A DNA stretch of 64,000 nucleotides from Chloranthus sessilifolius (GCA_021018995.1 CM037591.1:69591901-69655900), one strand, 5' to 3'; shown: positions 24,806-37,237, numbered from the stretch's first letter. Made by a program: numbers and translations. Notes: generated by a model from the sequence alone, not told the origin.

Positions 24806-26006
24806 CAACAGGGGTGATGAATTAAGGGAAGTTGCATGCGGATGAGTGAATCTAAAGAAGTCTAATGCACTAAGGTGAACATTCAGAACCCTCGACATGA
24901 CTCCAATGGAGAAGACACAAATTACAGCAACCTTTTAAAATCCGAAATTACAATTACAGAGCACGGCTTCTTAGAGAGCCCTCAGACTTACAGTCTTGAA
25001 TCCGAACTTGGAAGTACAAATCACTCACAATGGCTCTCAAAGGTAAACTACAAGAAGGGATTACAGGGGTTGGATAAGCTATCGTAGGAATGAGAAAGCA
25101 GAGATGAAAACTCTAAAATCTGGATACCCAAATTGGGCAAATGGTTAAATCTATTTATAGTTTTCCCTAAGCCACTCAAATGTGTATCAACCAATCAATT
25201 GGATAGATCTGTATCAACCAATAGGAGTTGAGCACTAGGATCCGGATCCGTTTCGCCAATCGAATCGCTTGATCTGGTTCAGCCAATCAGGAAATAGAGG
25301 CATCAATTCTGTTATGCATTTTGAAAGTTTGTTAGAGTTTCTAGAAGTTCCTGCCAAGTAATTTCATCTTTGGGTGTTCACATGGGGTGGAATATGCCTT
25401 TGGTTCGTGCTCAGAATCTTCCGGAATGTCTCTGGGCTTTTCAATGCATTGGGGCGCGTGTAGCAGATTACTGAATTGCCCTTGTTAAAGCTGCGAATCT
25501 CCAGAATACCTTTTCGCAGAGTTCAGGGGCCTTTTCGCAAAGTTCAATCTTCTTTTCGAGGAGTTCAGATGCTCTTCGAAAGCTACACCTGGAGTTTTAG
25601 TCCTTTTCGCAAAGTTCAATGACTTCTGAAGCTCTGTTCGCAAAGTTTAATCTTCTTTTCGAGGAGTGTTTTGTTTTTTTCACAAAGTTCAAGGTTCTTC
25701 TGAAAAGTGCAAGTTCTTCTTGAAAAGAACTCAGAGTGCATTTCTCTGTTGAAATGTTCCTGCTACTCTTGCTGTGTCTTTGCCTCTTCTATTTAGACCT
25801 TTCCACGGTGATGAGGTTGTTTCTTCACTTCCTTCCTTTGGTGACATGGATTGTCATCTTTTGGCACTTTTGAGTCTGCTTTTATGGTTAAGCATGTCTT
25901 TATTGTTAGCTGCAACATAGGCACTTAAAATACTTATTTAGTTCTCTCAAGGGTCTATCAAGGCCCAGATTAAGGGGTGAAAAATGGTATTTTCCAGTTC
26001 TCAACA
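24806..26006 (-). mobile_element. 3' LTR of element H, truncated at its 3' end
   Basis: On minus it starts TGTTGAGAACTGG at 26006, directly after the polypurine tract GGTTTGGGGGTG, and matches 30513-31634. A TATA box (minus) lies at 25159-25152. The end beyond 24806 is missing compared with the other H LTR, which continues to about 29950. Confidence 0.8.
25508..25737. repeat. H-family TTTTCGCAAAGTTC cluster
   Basis: Repeated short CG-containing units: TTTTCGCAAAGTTCA (three or more) alternating with TTTTCGAGGAGT. The other H LTR has a shorter array at 31207-31350, including TTCTTTGCGAAAAGAA, a near palindrome. Confidence 0.8.
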
Positions 26007-28763
26007 CACCCCCAAACCTAAGCTTTGCTAGTCCCTAAGCAAAGACAAAATTTAAAAATAGAATGAAAAGCCATTTTTGTAGGGAGCACAGTTGCATTTA
26101 GCATATGCAACAAGCCTTTTAAACCCCTAGGTGATCCCTAGTGGAGGAGTGAAGTCTCTGAGGGTTTTGAAGGTACCCACAAACTTCTCCAATAAATCGT
26201 TAAGATCAATGCGATTCTGTTAAAGCAAACTTTTATCGAATCGATTATTCACATCTGCATCGGTCAAAGTTGTAAGAAGATTTTAAGAAAACATCAGTTC
26301 AAAACTAAAATTCTTGTAATTCCTTTACCATTCACTCGGTTGGTGTCAAAAGTTTTACAAGAAAAATTAATGAAAAGCTTGCCTTCTATTTGAGAATTCA
26401 GTTTGATGTTACCCCAAATAATTTGATTTCAAACTCAACTCTCACTGTGGTTTTCACTCACCATGTAAATATGAGGGTTGCACTATTTCACCTGACTCAA
26501 GAGCAATTACAGGTCCTCAAATAGGATTGTAAGGCAGCATAGGCATTGCTTTTCGATTCTGAATTTATTACTTTTTTCACCATAGATTACACAAATCCTT
26601 ATCTCCATGTGACTCAATCCATCAACGATCGATGGGACTTTAACTTGGGTTGTAATGTGGCTTATGGGTGAAATTTATCAAGAATAAAGGGGTGGAATGG
26701 AGTTCAAAATCAACATTGTCAGTCAAGGTAAGGAGGTGATAGACACACCTTCTTCAATTCAGCACAATTTCATCTTCTTCTTTGAATTTTCAGATCCAAA
26801 GTGGCCATCTTTTTCTCTTTCTTTTTCAAACTTCCAATGAAATGCCTTCTCCTTTTCTTTTCTTTTTTTTTTTTTTTTTTTTTTTTTTCAAATCAACATT
26901 GACTGGAATGCCACATTTCTTCTGCTGATACATCATTGCCTTCAATTATTTTTCTTTTTCTTTTTCCAAATCATACCCAACTCACCTTTCTTGACTTTCT
27001 TTCCTTTACCTTACGAATTCTCAGAGTGAGGGTTAGGCTAAATGAGGTTGATGAGGTTTCAAAGAAATCTTGGATTTATAAAGCTCAATTGGTGTGTATC
27101 AAGGGCAGTTTGAAAAGGTTGGGTTTTTTGAAGTTCAAACTGTCCAAAAGGAGGCCTTACATCATGTCTTTAATATCATGATTGCTGTCAAGATATTTTA
27201 ACTTGGATATGTGTAACTTCTAGTGAAAACAAGCAGGTTCAAACAGTCCCTAGAGCAGAAAAAACTGCCAATTTATACCTCCAAAGAATACATTTCAGGT
27301 CCAAATCTCACTGGGTGTGGTTTTCTATCAAATTCCTGAGGTATATCATCACTGTTTTCTCTCATTTTAGGTTTACTAAAACATCAATTTTTTTATTTTT
27401 TAGAAATTTTCTGACCTTCACTTCATGAAAGTATTAGAATTACACTAGAAATTAATTTTAAAAAGTTTTAACTTCCTCATTTTTCAAAACAACAGGTGTG
27501 AAATTACTTCATTTTCAAAAATTCTGCTGGTCATAAGCTGCATCAAGCATTAACTTATTTCATTGGCATACCTGCCATACCCCCAAACCTAAGATGAACA
27601 TTGTCCTCAATGTTCTAGACAATGAGAGACTAGGGGCAGCAGGGTAAAAGAAGAAAGAAAAACTAAGAACAGAAAAAATCTAAACTATATGCAGCAGAAA
27701 ATAAAAATGTAAAACTGAAGATATGAGCAAGGAAATGGAAAACAGGATATACAAATGCAAGAAAAATCAACAAAACAATGCTAGAACTGCTAAATAAAAT
27801 CTAACAAATAGAAGGATTACTATGCAAATGAAAGGAAACTAATGCTAATAACAGAGAAATAGTAAAAGCAAGGTAAGGGACTGAATACAAAGTTAAAAAA
27901 GAAAAAGAAAAGTGTTGATACAAAAACTGAATTTGTGAATGCAAAATAGGAAAACAAAGTTATAAACTAACTATACTCACAGAAAAATGACGAAAATCAA
28001 GAAACGAGGACAAATTAACCTAAGAGAGAAAAAAATCGTGATCTAAAAGAATTTGAAACTAAAATTCCTAAAGCAGAAAATCTAATGCCAAATGATGTAT
28101 CCTAAGCCCAAAGAAACAAACCCAAAAGCTGAGATACTTATGAATCTAAGTGATTATAAAAATGATTAGCGGGAATACGGTGAAAAGCAAGATTCATAAG
28201 ATTGACCCCTTTGTTGATGATGTGTATGAAAAAAAAATAATGAAGCATGGGAGCACATATTAAAAGCAGGTTCACACAATGAGACCCTTTATGATGAAGA
28301 AATCTAAGGAAAATAAAATTAGTGGGTCCATTGAATATTCAAAACACCTATGATTCACTACTCATTATCCTACATGATTCCTAAAAAAAAATGATCTCGA
28401 GGTCCGGATGGGAAAAGTCGACGCAAATGGAGAAAAATAGCCTATCCGGAAGATATCTATATTGTTTTTATAATTTTCTATTTTTTTATTATTATTATTT
28501 TTTTTACTTGTTTTGGATCAGCCCGGGCTCAACAAGAGCCCTTATTTACTACTGCTGAAAATAATGAGAAACAACTCAGAGATTTTCTATTTGTGTTTTC
28601 AGCTTCTTTTATTTTGTATTTGGTTTTGTAAAAAAAATAAAAAATCAGCATGCCTAAAAGACAGCAGAAATTATAATCAAAACAAACATTAAACACAGCA
28701 GAATTGCTGGTTCTCAAGAATTTAAAAATAGAAAATGAATACAAAGGAGAAGGGGATGCAAAC
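26007..28763 (-). mobile_element. Element H non-coding internal region
   Basis: AT-rich, with a T tract of about 30 bp near 26860-26888. Homologous on the opposite strand to E 18791-21247. No coding signal; the short frames inside are not credible. Confidence 0.7.
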
Positions 28764-29437
28764 TCAAGCAGATCTGCTCCAGCTTTGGTCCAGATGCTCC
28801 TTGTTGGACGGCTGCTCCAGATCTGCAAACATCCAAAAACTGCAGCAGTACCTCATTATGGATTGCCCAGATCCAACCATTCCTTGTGTCAAATGGGCAG
28901 CCATGTCTCTAAAAGAGGCTATCTCAGGAAGGGCCAGGGGTCCCTCAGGGTTAAATCGAAAAGGAATTCCCAAGGCATGCCCAATGTCTTCAGCAGTTAC
29001 TAGAAGATCACAGTTGTCTATGAAGATTACTAGGGTTGGCACATCAGCCTGATCTTCTGTCACCATGGTGAGGTTTTGGTACCACAACTTTGTCATCCGT
29101 GGGTAGATTTTCTCAGGTAAAGGGGTAAGGATGGTGTTGATGCCGTGAGATATCTTAAAGGCAGTTCTGTCTGGTTTGGAGGAGAAAAAAAGTTTCTTCC
29201 ACCAGTAATTCGGGGAGTATCTTCAGGGCATCAATAAAGGGATTGGGCAAAACCAAATGGAGGGGTAGGGGAGGCAGTGAGATTCGGGTTGGAAACATCG
29301 TAGAGCTCTTCATGGCGACTTTTCTTTCCTTTCATTCTATCTGCTTTGTTCATGGATAATTTTCTCTTTGTAGATTTTGGGCTTTGCCTTTGGCTTTGGG
29401 GTGTTTTGCATCTTCTTGGTGAAGATTTAGGGAACAT
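28764..29437 (-). pseudogene. Element H ORF, resembling the 'putative plant transposon protein' family
   Basis: On minus an ATG at 29437 opens a basic Lys/Ser-rich stretch (KRKLSMNKADRMKGKKSRHE), then after breaks a frame at 29096-28764 with KLWYQNLTMVTEDQ, VFIDNCDLLVTAEDIGHALG and IASFRDMAAHLTQGMVGSGQ. The layout, a basic start followed by a part with an x-x-D-I-x-x-x-L-G-I-P motif, is similar to what I recall of the plant transposon domain PF20167 and distantly to the F extra ORF. It occupies the place where E has gag. Identity to a family is uncertain; that it belongs to H is inferred from strand and position. Confidence 0.5.
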
Positions 29438-29949
29438 GGCGCAAGGGATTTCTCTGTTTTTCCCATATTTAAAATGGCCTCAAGTGTATGCTTAACTACC
29501 AAGAATCATGAAAAATTTGAGCAAGAATAGAGAAAGTTCTGTGATCTAGGGGTTTCCTCTGTTTGGGTTTCTTTGCTTTGAACAGATCGCGCAGCTGGGC
29601 TCTACCCTTTTGATTTCTGACAAGAGAAAAAGCGCAGAAGATTAGAATAGATGGTGGTTATTCGTGTGAAGCTCGTGAGAGAAGAGGGTGAGCTAGGGTT
29701 TTGAAAAGGGGTTTTGCTTGGGAGAGTGTTTGCAGATATCCAGTGACTTTCAAAATGACCTAATATACTAACAAGTAAAATCGCAAAGCACCCTTAAGTG
29801 TTCGAAAAGTTCCAAAAGAGCCCTTTTCTCTATTTCGAATAGCAAAAGTGTCTTTCGAAAGGTAAAAAAACTTGATGTCGCTCCAAGTGTGCCATAATTG
29901 TGTGCATTATGAATCAAAAATTAAAGAATTAAAGAATGCTAGGTTATAT

Positions 29950-31634
29950 GGATGTTAACTTATGAAAGGGATATCAGCACATTGGGGCTAACACTGGCCT
30001 GCAAGATCAGGGCCAATTGTAGCAAGTTTTAAAAGTAAGTATTTCAAGATCGTCCACAGAGAATTTTGTCTAAACTGAGAGATAAACCTCCAGATCTGTG
30101 CTACCAGATCTGGCTCTATAATTATCTAAAAAAAATAATAGATAAAAGAGAGTGTTGGATTGTGTCACATTTAACTATAAGCAAATAAAGAAAAGAACTA
30201 ACTACATGATCCAGATCCGAGTTGGGGAGATGTTTAAAATAAGACAAATGCAGAAATAATAGCTTCATGTACTTTAGCCTCTAATTTTAATGGAGAATCT
30301 GTAGTTCAACAGAGCAGATTCAATCTTCATCTGGCTACCAGCACAGATGTAAGAGAAATAAATCCGTAATAAGCAATAGGATTAGACTTATGGCTATGAT
30401 CTTCCACTTAAATGGTCACAGATCATCCAATAGTTGTGGCCTATTCTTTAGTTCGTAACATGAACATCAGTAAATCTTTGCTAGAATTAGGTTACCAACG
30501 CTAGTTCGCCCAGGGGTGATGAATTAAGGGAAGTAGCAGGCGGATGAGTGAATCTAAAGAAGTCAAATGCACTAAGGTGATCATACAGAGCCCCCGACAT
30601 GACTACAATGGTAAAGACACAAAAGAACCTTTTAAAAACCAAAATTACAATTACAAAGCCCGGCTTCTTAGAGAGCCCTCAGTCTTACAGTCTTGAATCC
30701 TGACTTGGAAATACAAATCACTCACAATGGCACGCAAAGGTAAACTACAAGAAGGATTTGGGGGTTCGAGGATAAGCTATCCGACCGGAATGAGGGAAAC
30801 AGAGATGAAAACTCTAAAATCTGGATACCCAAATTGGGCAAATGGTTAAATGCCTATTTATAGTTTTCCTAAGCCACTCAAATGTGTATCAACCAATCGA
30901 AATTGGATAGATCTGTACCAACCAATAGGAGTCGAGCGCTAGGATCCAGACTGCCAATCGCTCGCTTGATCTGGTTCAGCCAATCAGGAAACAGAGGCAT
31001 CAATTCTGTTATGCATTTTGAAAGTTTGTTAGAGTTTCTAGAAGTTCCCGCCAAGTAATTTCATCTTTGGGTGTTCACATGGGGTGGAATATGCCTTTGG
31101 TTCGTGCTCAGAATCTTCCGGAATGTCTCTGGGCTTTTCAATGCATTGGGGCGCGTGTAGCAGATTACTGAATTGCCCTTGTTAAAGCTGCGAATCTCCA
31201 GAATACCTTTTCGCAGAGTTCAGGGGCCTTTTCGCAAAGTTCAATGACTTCTGAAGCCTGCTCGCAGTTCAATCTTCTTTTCGAGGAGTGTTTTCTTCTT
31301 TTCGCAAAGTTCAAGGTTCTTTACGAAAAGTGCAAGTTCTTTGCGAAAAGAACTCTGTAGTGCATTTCTCTGTTCGAAATGTTCCCTGCTACTCTTACAG
31401 GTCTTTGCCTCTTCTATTTAGACCTTTCCACAGCTGATGAGGTTGTTTCTTCACTTCCTTCCTTTGGACTGACATGGATTGTCATCTTTTTGGCACTTTT
31501 GAGCTGCTTTTATGGTTAAGCATGTCTTTATTGTTAGCTGCAACATAGGCACTTAAAATACTTATTTAGTTCTCTCAAGGGTCTATCAAGGCCCAGATTA
31601 AGGGGTGAAAAATGGTATTTTCCAGTTCTCAACA
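29950..31634 (-). mobile_element. 5' LTR of element H
   Basis: On minus it starts TGTTGAGAACTGG at 31634. Bases 30513-31634 match the H 3' LTR; 29950-30512 match the R-U5 part of E's LTR (for example 30385-30425 against 16350-16380, sharing GGTCACAGATCATCC-like sequence in reverse). TATA box (minus) at 30862-30855. The exact 3' end and the primer binding site are not clear. Confidence 0.7.
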
Positions 31635-33128
31635 CCAACACATCGGTGGGAGGAGCTTGGGGCATGGCAAAGAGAGGGCGATACTGATGAACCACTCTCT
31701 CCCCTAAATAGTAAGCCCTAGTCCAGGACCCGTAGAGGAAGATGATGCGATGGTCCAACAAAAAGCGAGAAGGACCCACTGAAGCCAAGTTCCAGAAGGG
31801 AGATCCTATGTAGGGGTCGAGGATGATCCGCAAAAGAAGAGAAAACAGAGGAAGGATACACACATTTGGTCAGAACCCATAGCAGACAAGAGCTATCAAA
31901 TTTATAAAAAGGGAATTATTTTACCTGCTCTAGGATCAACAGGTCGAACTAAGAGCGCAGCCCTAACTCCAAATGCTTCATACCTGAGTCCCGACGGCAG
32001 CTCACGCGCCAGTTACTCATGAGGGGGAGCGTAGCAACTTCAGACTGAAGCAGAGGGCGACCCGATTGGAATTGAAGATACCCCCAAATCTGAGAAAGCA
32101 AGCAGATAAAGACAAGTATGCCATAAAAGAAAATTGGATAAGCTAAAACCAAAGGATAAAATACCTCAATTGCAGGCCAGAAACCCACAATGGAGCTAGA
32201 CTCCCTAAGAACGGCTCACTTTAGGCTGGACATGAGTACCGCATAGCCAGCGCCGCCCCAATCGAATCGATGCACGGTTTCCTTGTTCACCATTAGGATG
32301 AGGAGGGACAACGAGACTCGCCCTTCGCTGGTGTTGGATAGGAGTGTCTTACCCAGGAGGAACAACAGAGCAATGCAGGCCAACATATGTGAGCGTGCAG
32401 GCTCGAGATAAATGGCCATGTCAGGTTGGCCCTGGTCCACTAACTCATGAGGCTCAAACTGATCAACCAGCCAGGATAGCTAGACCTCAGAACCTCGAAT
32501 ATTCCCGGAGGTCGGGTAGGCCCCTATCAGTCGAATCACCTCCTCCTTACCCGGTGTACAGGTAGGTACCACGGGCTCCCCCTCCATTGCGGACCCCAGT
32601 GATCATAGATCACTCCACAGGTGTAAATGCCATCTCTGCCATGGCCATGTGGAATGTCATGGTCTCGGGGCGAAAACGCTCTATCAGAGCCTTCAAATAG
32701 GCCGTATTGGCCCTCACGGCGGGGCACGAAATGAAATCCCCGAAACCGGCATCGGAGAGCAGGTCCTTCACCACTCGGGGAAGGTAAAGCACGAGATGCT
32801 GGAGGTCAAACCAACCACCTTGGAACATAATGTGCGGCAGGGGCTGCAAACAGAAGGCATCAGTCAGATAGGGGCAAGGTGGTATAATGAAGACATCAAA
32901 GGAAAACAAAAGTGGAAAAGGGGGGGGGGCTCATCTGTTTACCTGACTGACGATCCCAAAGTTGGACATGTGGGTGTGCTGGCAGTAGAGGAGGCCGGTA
33001 TGGGCAGCCTCACCTTGCATTTCATACCAAGGATGGGAGGAGCGCTGAGACACGATGAACTGTTCCCCATGGGGACCGTAGGTCATCTCCGGCCCTTCTT
33101 GCTGATCATGCCCTTCGTCACCGGACAT
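31635..33128 (-). pseudogene. Plant mobile domain gene of element B, antisense to the element, truncated
   Basis: On minus the ATG at 33128 starts MSGDEGHDQQEGPEMTYG; exon 1 ends at about 32943 before GTAAAC. Exon 2 begins after TTTGCAG near 32850 and reads PHIMFQGGWFDLQHL, GFGDFISCPAVRANTAYLKA, RFRPETMTFHM, EMAFTPVEWSMI. Later parts give KTLLSNTSEGRVSLSLL and HRFDWGGAGYAVLM, then GYLQFQSGRPLLQSEV (exon 3) and RIIFLYGSWTRAYYLGERVV (exon 4). The 3' end is lost at 31635, where element H joins. Frameshifts follow the WSMI motif, and a stop is present in exon 3 at the same codon as in A. Exon 1 is intact, unlike A and C. Confidence 0.8.
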
Positions 33129-33169
33129 CCTGAAAATATGAGACGCATCGGCATATGAGAAGGGTGCCA

Positions 33170-33790
33170 ACACAAAAAAGTAAAGAAAAAAAATTATATG
33201 CACTAATCCAAAGACAAAAAAAAAATCTCATCAAAAAAAAAAAAAAAAAAAAACCCATGTGTGTATGTGTACTAATCCATCAAAAAATAATTAAAAAAAA
33301 AAAAAAACAAAAAAAAAACAAAAAAAAAAATAATAATAATACAAATATTTACGTGTGTGTGTGTGTGTATGCTAACCCATTGAAAAAATGTGTGTGTGTA
33401 CTAATCCAAAAAATGCGTGTACCAACCCATGTGTGTGTGTGCTAATTCATAAAAAAAAAATAATAATAAATATATATGAGTATGCTAACCCGTCAAAAAA
33501 AAAATGTGTGTGTGTGTGTGTACTAATTCATAAAAAAAAAAAAAAATGTGTGTACTAACCCATTAACAAAAAAAAATGTGTGCGTACTAATCCAAAAAAA
33601 AAATGTGTGTATAAATGTACTAACCCATCAACAAGCAAAAAAAAATGTGTGTGTATACTAATCTACCAAACCAAAAAAAAAACATATATATATATATATG
33701 TATACTAATATAGGTGTGCGCTAATCCCAAAAAAAAAAAAGAGACGCACCAATCTATCAAATAAAATGCACTAATCCATCAAAAATAAAA
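33170..33790. repeat. Degenerate minisatellite of poly-A / (GT)n / ACTAATCCA units
   Basis: About fifteen irregular units of 30-45 bp, each a poly-A run, TGTGTGTGT, then ACTAATCCATC or ACTAACCCATC. It lies just upstream of the B PMD start codon (minus sense). A and C have simpler T/A-rich runs at the same place (1100-1400; 56950-57500). Confidence 0.85.
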
Positions 33791-34224
33791 AAGAAAAAAA
33801 AAACAAAATGAATGAATGATGGATGGGAAATAGGCCTAAGGAATCAAACATTTCAAAAAAGGAAAGGGGGAAAACAACAAAAACAAAAAAATAGAGAAAA
33901 AGGAATATAGGCATCACAGAGCATTTCACCATAAAGAAAAAAAAAGAGGCATTCAGCAACAATATCATCAAAAATTCAAAAGAAAAATAAAGGAAGGGTA
34001 ATGAATACCTTCAATGGGAGAGAAAAACAAATATCGGCGGAGGATAAGCGTCTTTCGATCCACACCCGCAACCTCCGGTAATAGAACTCAAGCCAAATCA
34101 AATGCAAAAACCCTAGGGGCTGTCCCAAACTCAAGAAGGAAGGAGGGAGGAAGATAGAATTTGAAAAGGGGGGCCCCTTTTGTGCTCGGGCTCGGGCAGT
34201 TTTGTAACAGCCAGTTTTTAGACA

Positions 34225-34292
34225 GGCGTCTATAATATATACGCCCAACCATTTTCACCAGATTTTGGTCAGGCGTATATAATATATATGCT
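34225..34292. repeat. Element B palindromes upstream of PMD gene
   Basis: Two copies at 34225-34245 (one mismatch) and 34272-34292 (two mismatches) of the palindrome with half-site GGCGTATATA around a central W. Confidence 0.9.
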
Positions 34293-34299
34293 CAACCAG

Positions 34300-36347
34300 A
34301 AATGGTAATTTTTTTAAACTGCCCGGCCATTTTTCGACTTTGAGGCCCGACGGACCCCCTCGCATGCTATGAATCACGGCTCGGTCCCCCTTAGAAGCCC
34401 GCGTACCGCAGAGCGATGGTGCACGCATCCCCAAATGGCCCTTTGAGTTTCCTTCAATTGGCCCAAAGGGACCGCGCTACAATAAACGGATCTAGATCTG
34501 TGGGCGCCCACCTAGCGCGCCCACAAAATCAAAAACAAAAAAAAGAGAAGAAAGAAAATGCTGAAAGTGACACTAGTTCTCAAAGGAGCGTTGCGATGAC
34601 CATTTGTGCCACTCCGAGAACCGTGTTAAATCAATTCAGAATGATTAGGTTCACCCGAAAGTTCTCGAACCCCGTTTTATACAGGGACACCCAATACCTG
34701 ATCCGGCAGGCAAATAATTTTACCCATCTCTGGTCACTGTTCCCTGCAGCGTCCCCCAAGAGTCAATACCTGATCCGGTAGGTAAATGAACGTCATCCAT
34801 CACCGATCATTCCAGGGAGCATACACTTAGCCCCAGATCTCCCCAGCAGAGGTCGAGGCCTGATCTGGCAGGCAAACCAAGAACCCATCACCGGAATGCA
34901 CACGTCCCTAAGGTATATCAACATGGCTGGTTGATTCGCCTAAGGATACGTGTAGAAATAAAGGCAATTTGAGCATGCCCAGAGTCTCAATCGGACATTA
35001 AAAAAAAAAGAAAAAAAGAGAGAAGAGAAAAAAGAATAGAAAAAAGGAGAAGAAATAACAACCTATTGTTGCATAGTAAAAATCCTGAGTGGGTTGACCC
35101 CACCTTCTAAGCATTCGCTCTGGTCATCCCCCTTCGGATCTATGTTGACCAAGAGTGCCCTCGACTTCAGACCATTCAAAAAGTCTATTGTCAGTTGAAA
35201 CCGACCTGTCAAAAATGAAATTACAACCAACCAAACTATGTGCAAACATACAGACCGAAGGGTTTATTCCCTTTTATTTCCTTTTACACAGGCTTAAAAC
35301 CTGTATAGGCACGGTGTCCCTGTTGAATGTACGCACTTGCGTCTGGGTATCCGCAGGATGGTCGTTTGTCCTCGTAAATTGTACCTTAGGGTCTAGGCTT
35401 CCGTTTGCGCCTATTTTGCTGCTTATCGCCCCCGATGGGTGTCTGTCTGTGCATAGTTAGTAAGATGTGATTTCATTAGGGATGGAGGCTAGAATTGGCC
35501 ATCTCTTTTAAGGGATGATTGGTCCTAGCCCGATCTTTTTTAGCTTTGTCTCATGTTAAGGCACTCCGGTTCACGTGAATCAGGAGCACCTCACCACTGG
35601 AACGTGCACAACCCCTAGGTGTACCTATCCCCGGCATGGCGCACACACTCTTAAAAGCGTATCGGCTGGCATTTGATCCACTTAAAGAGTTGTGCAATAA
35701 TAAAATTGTCAGAGGTCCTTGAGCTCTGTTTAGAGGCCTCGAAACAAAAGAAAAACAAAAACCCCAAAAGTTTTACTCAGAAAATTGGCATGCATTCCCA
35801 AGAAGTGTTGCGACATCAATATTCGCTCCACTCAGGTAAATCATGCTAAAGCAACCTCAAGGTTGATGGGTTCACCCAGAAACTCTGAGCCTTACCTAGG
35901 TAAGGGCACCCGTGACCAATCCAATGGAGTTGTCAATGACCCATAGGATTGGACACAGTTTGTAAGCCTTCACTTTGTGTGCTTCGCATCACTTTCAAAG
36001 CATAGATTGAACACCCCGTTTTATGGAGCTGTCTGGTTTAGATTAATACTCAACATCACCAATCTATAATTTCCCTCAGGAAGTGGATGATATCCTGGCT
36101 AACGGGCTTACACTTTTTGTGGTCACCGCAGTTATGCCCAGTAATGTCGCAATGCACTTGGGGACTGTTAGCACTGAGGTACGGACGATATCCCGAAATG
36201 AGAGGGCTTACGTACACTCACCAACACCATGGATGTTTAAGAATTGAGTTGAACCATGCGGACCCATCAAACGTGCCTTGGACCTCTTCGGATGTCTCTT
36301 GTCTTTGGCATTCGATCATTAGTGATCGAATACCAAAGAGAGGCATC
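34300..36347 (+). mobile_element. Element B spacer between PMD gene and 3' LTR
   Basis: Non-coding. Contains a module seen in A and C with TTGCGA, ATTCGCTCC and GGTTCACCC landmarks, present twice here (about 34582-34690 and 35795-35930). Between them are three copies of an ACCTGATCCGGCAGGCAAA unit at about 34696, 34769 and 34858. It ends with the polypurine tract AAAGAGAGGCATC before 36348. Confidence 0.7.
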
Positions 36348-36734
36348 TGTAGACACCCAAATTCGGCCCAAGGCCCGATCTGTCTGTACTACGAGAGAGA
36401 TATACTCTTGTGCTTCCGATGGCGCCCCTGAACCCTTAGGAACCTATCTAGACCTTTAGGAATCACCCTAAACCCTTTAGAACCATCCCCTAACCCTTAG
36501 AGATCATCCCTAAACCCTAGATTCCCTTCCCAGACCTAACTTAAACCCTTCTAAGCAGTTTATGGGAGAGGAGCTACAAAACTTTATACAGACCACCACA
36601 AAGGATGCTCCATAAACCTTTGGAAAGAGAACTTCTCCAGGTTTCCAACAAGTCAAAAATCACCCAATTTGGAGCTACGGTTCAAAAGTTATGGCCGATT
36701 GAAGTTTCACATAAAATCATAGAATTTTTGCTCA

Positions 36735-36949
36735 GGCGTGTATATTACATACGCCCAGCCAATTTAGCCCCAGATTAGTCAGGCGTATATATTATATACG
36801 CCTGCCTATTTTGGGGGAAATTTGGTCGGGCGTATATAATATATACGCCCAGCATAGGTGGGACCCACCACGGGCTTCATCTTCCCAAAACTCCTCTGTT
36901 TTTGGTGAAAATCACTGTGCCTAAACTAGGCGAATATAATATATACGCC
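36735..36949. repeat. Element B palindrome cluster in the LTR
   Basis: Four copies at 36735-36755, 36782-36802, 36829-36849 and 36929-36949. The second and third are perfect 21-bp palindromes. The first has right half TACATACGCC, the element A version. Confidence 0.95.
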
Positions 36950-37229
36950 CAGCTTAGCTACAGTAACTGTCATCAGTTGCTTGGAATTCCTTCATCTGGT
37001 TTGACCTTTTGACCATCCCCTTTGTTGGGATGGGTGTCTTGAGGTTCGTTGCACCCCCTTTGAGCTTATTGGCAACCCTTAAGTCACTCATGGTCTCACC
37101 CCATCATCCGCCATTGAAATCAGTTTCCCAAAACCCTAGGACCTTGAAAACCTAGAAAACCTTAGATGGGGGATTACCTAATTGTTAAACCAATTAGCTC
37201 TTAAGTAAGCCCCTAACCCTCCTCTTCTC

Positions 37230-37237
37230 TATAAATA
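37230..37237 (+). promoter_or_regulatory. TATA box of B LTR
   Basis: TATAAATA in the context CTCTATAAATAGAG, matching the C LTRs. Probable promoter core. Confidence 0.6.

Noticed and set aside
26936-27181. Short ORF in H internal region
   Set aside because: Opposite to H sense, AT-rich, and the homologous region in E has no matching frame.
33155-33445. Plus-strand Lys/Cys/Val ORF
   Set aside because: Translation of the poly-A and GT minisatellite only.
36460-36540. Interstitial telomere array
   Set aside because: Units are degenerate, about 20 bp apart and part of the LTR; no run of perfect 7-bp plant telomere repeats.
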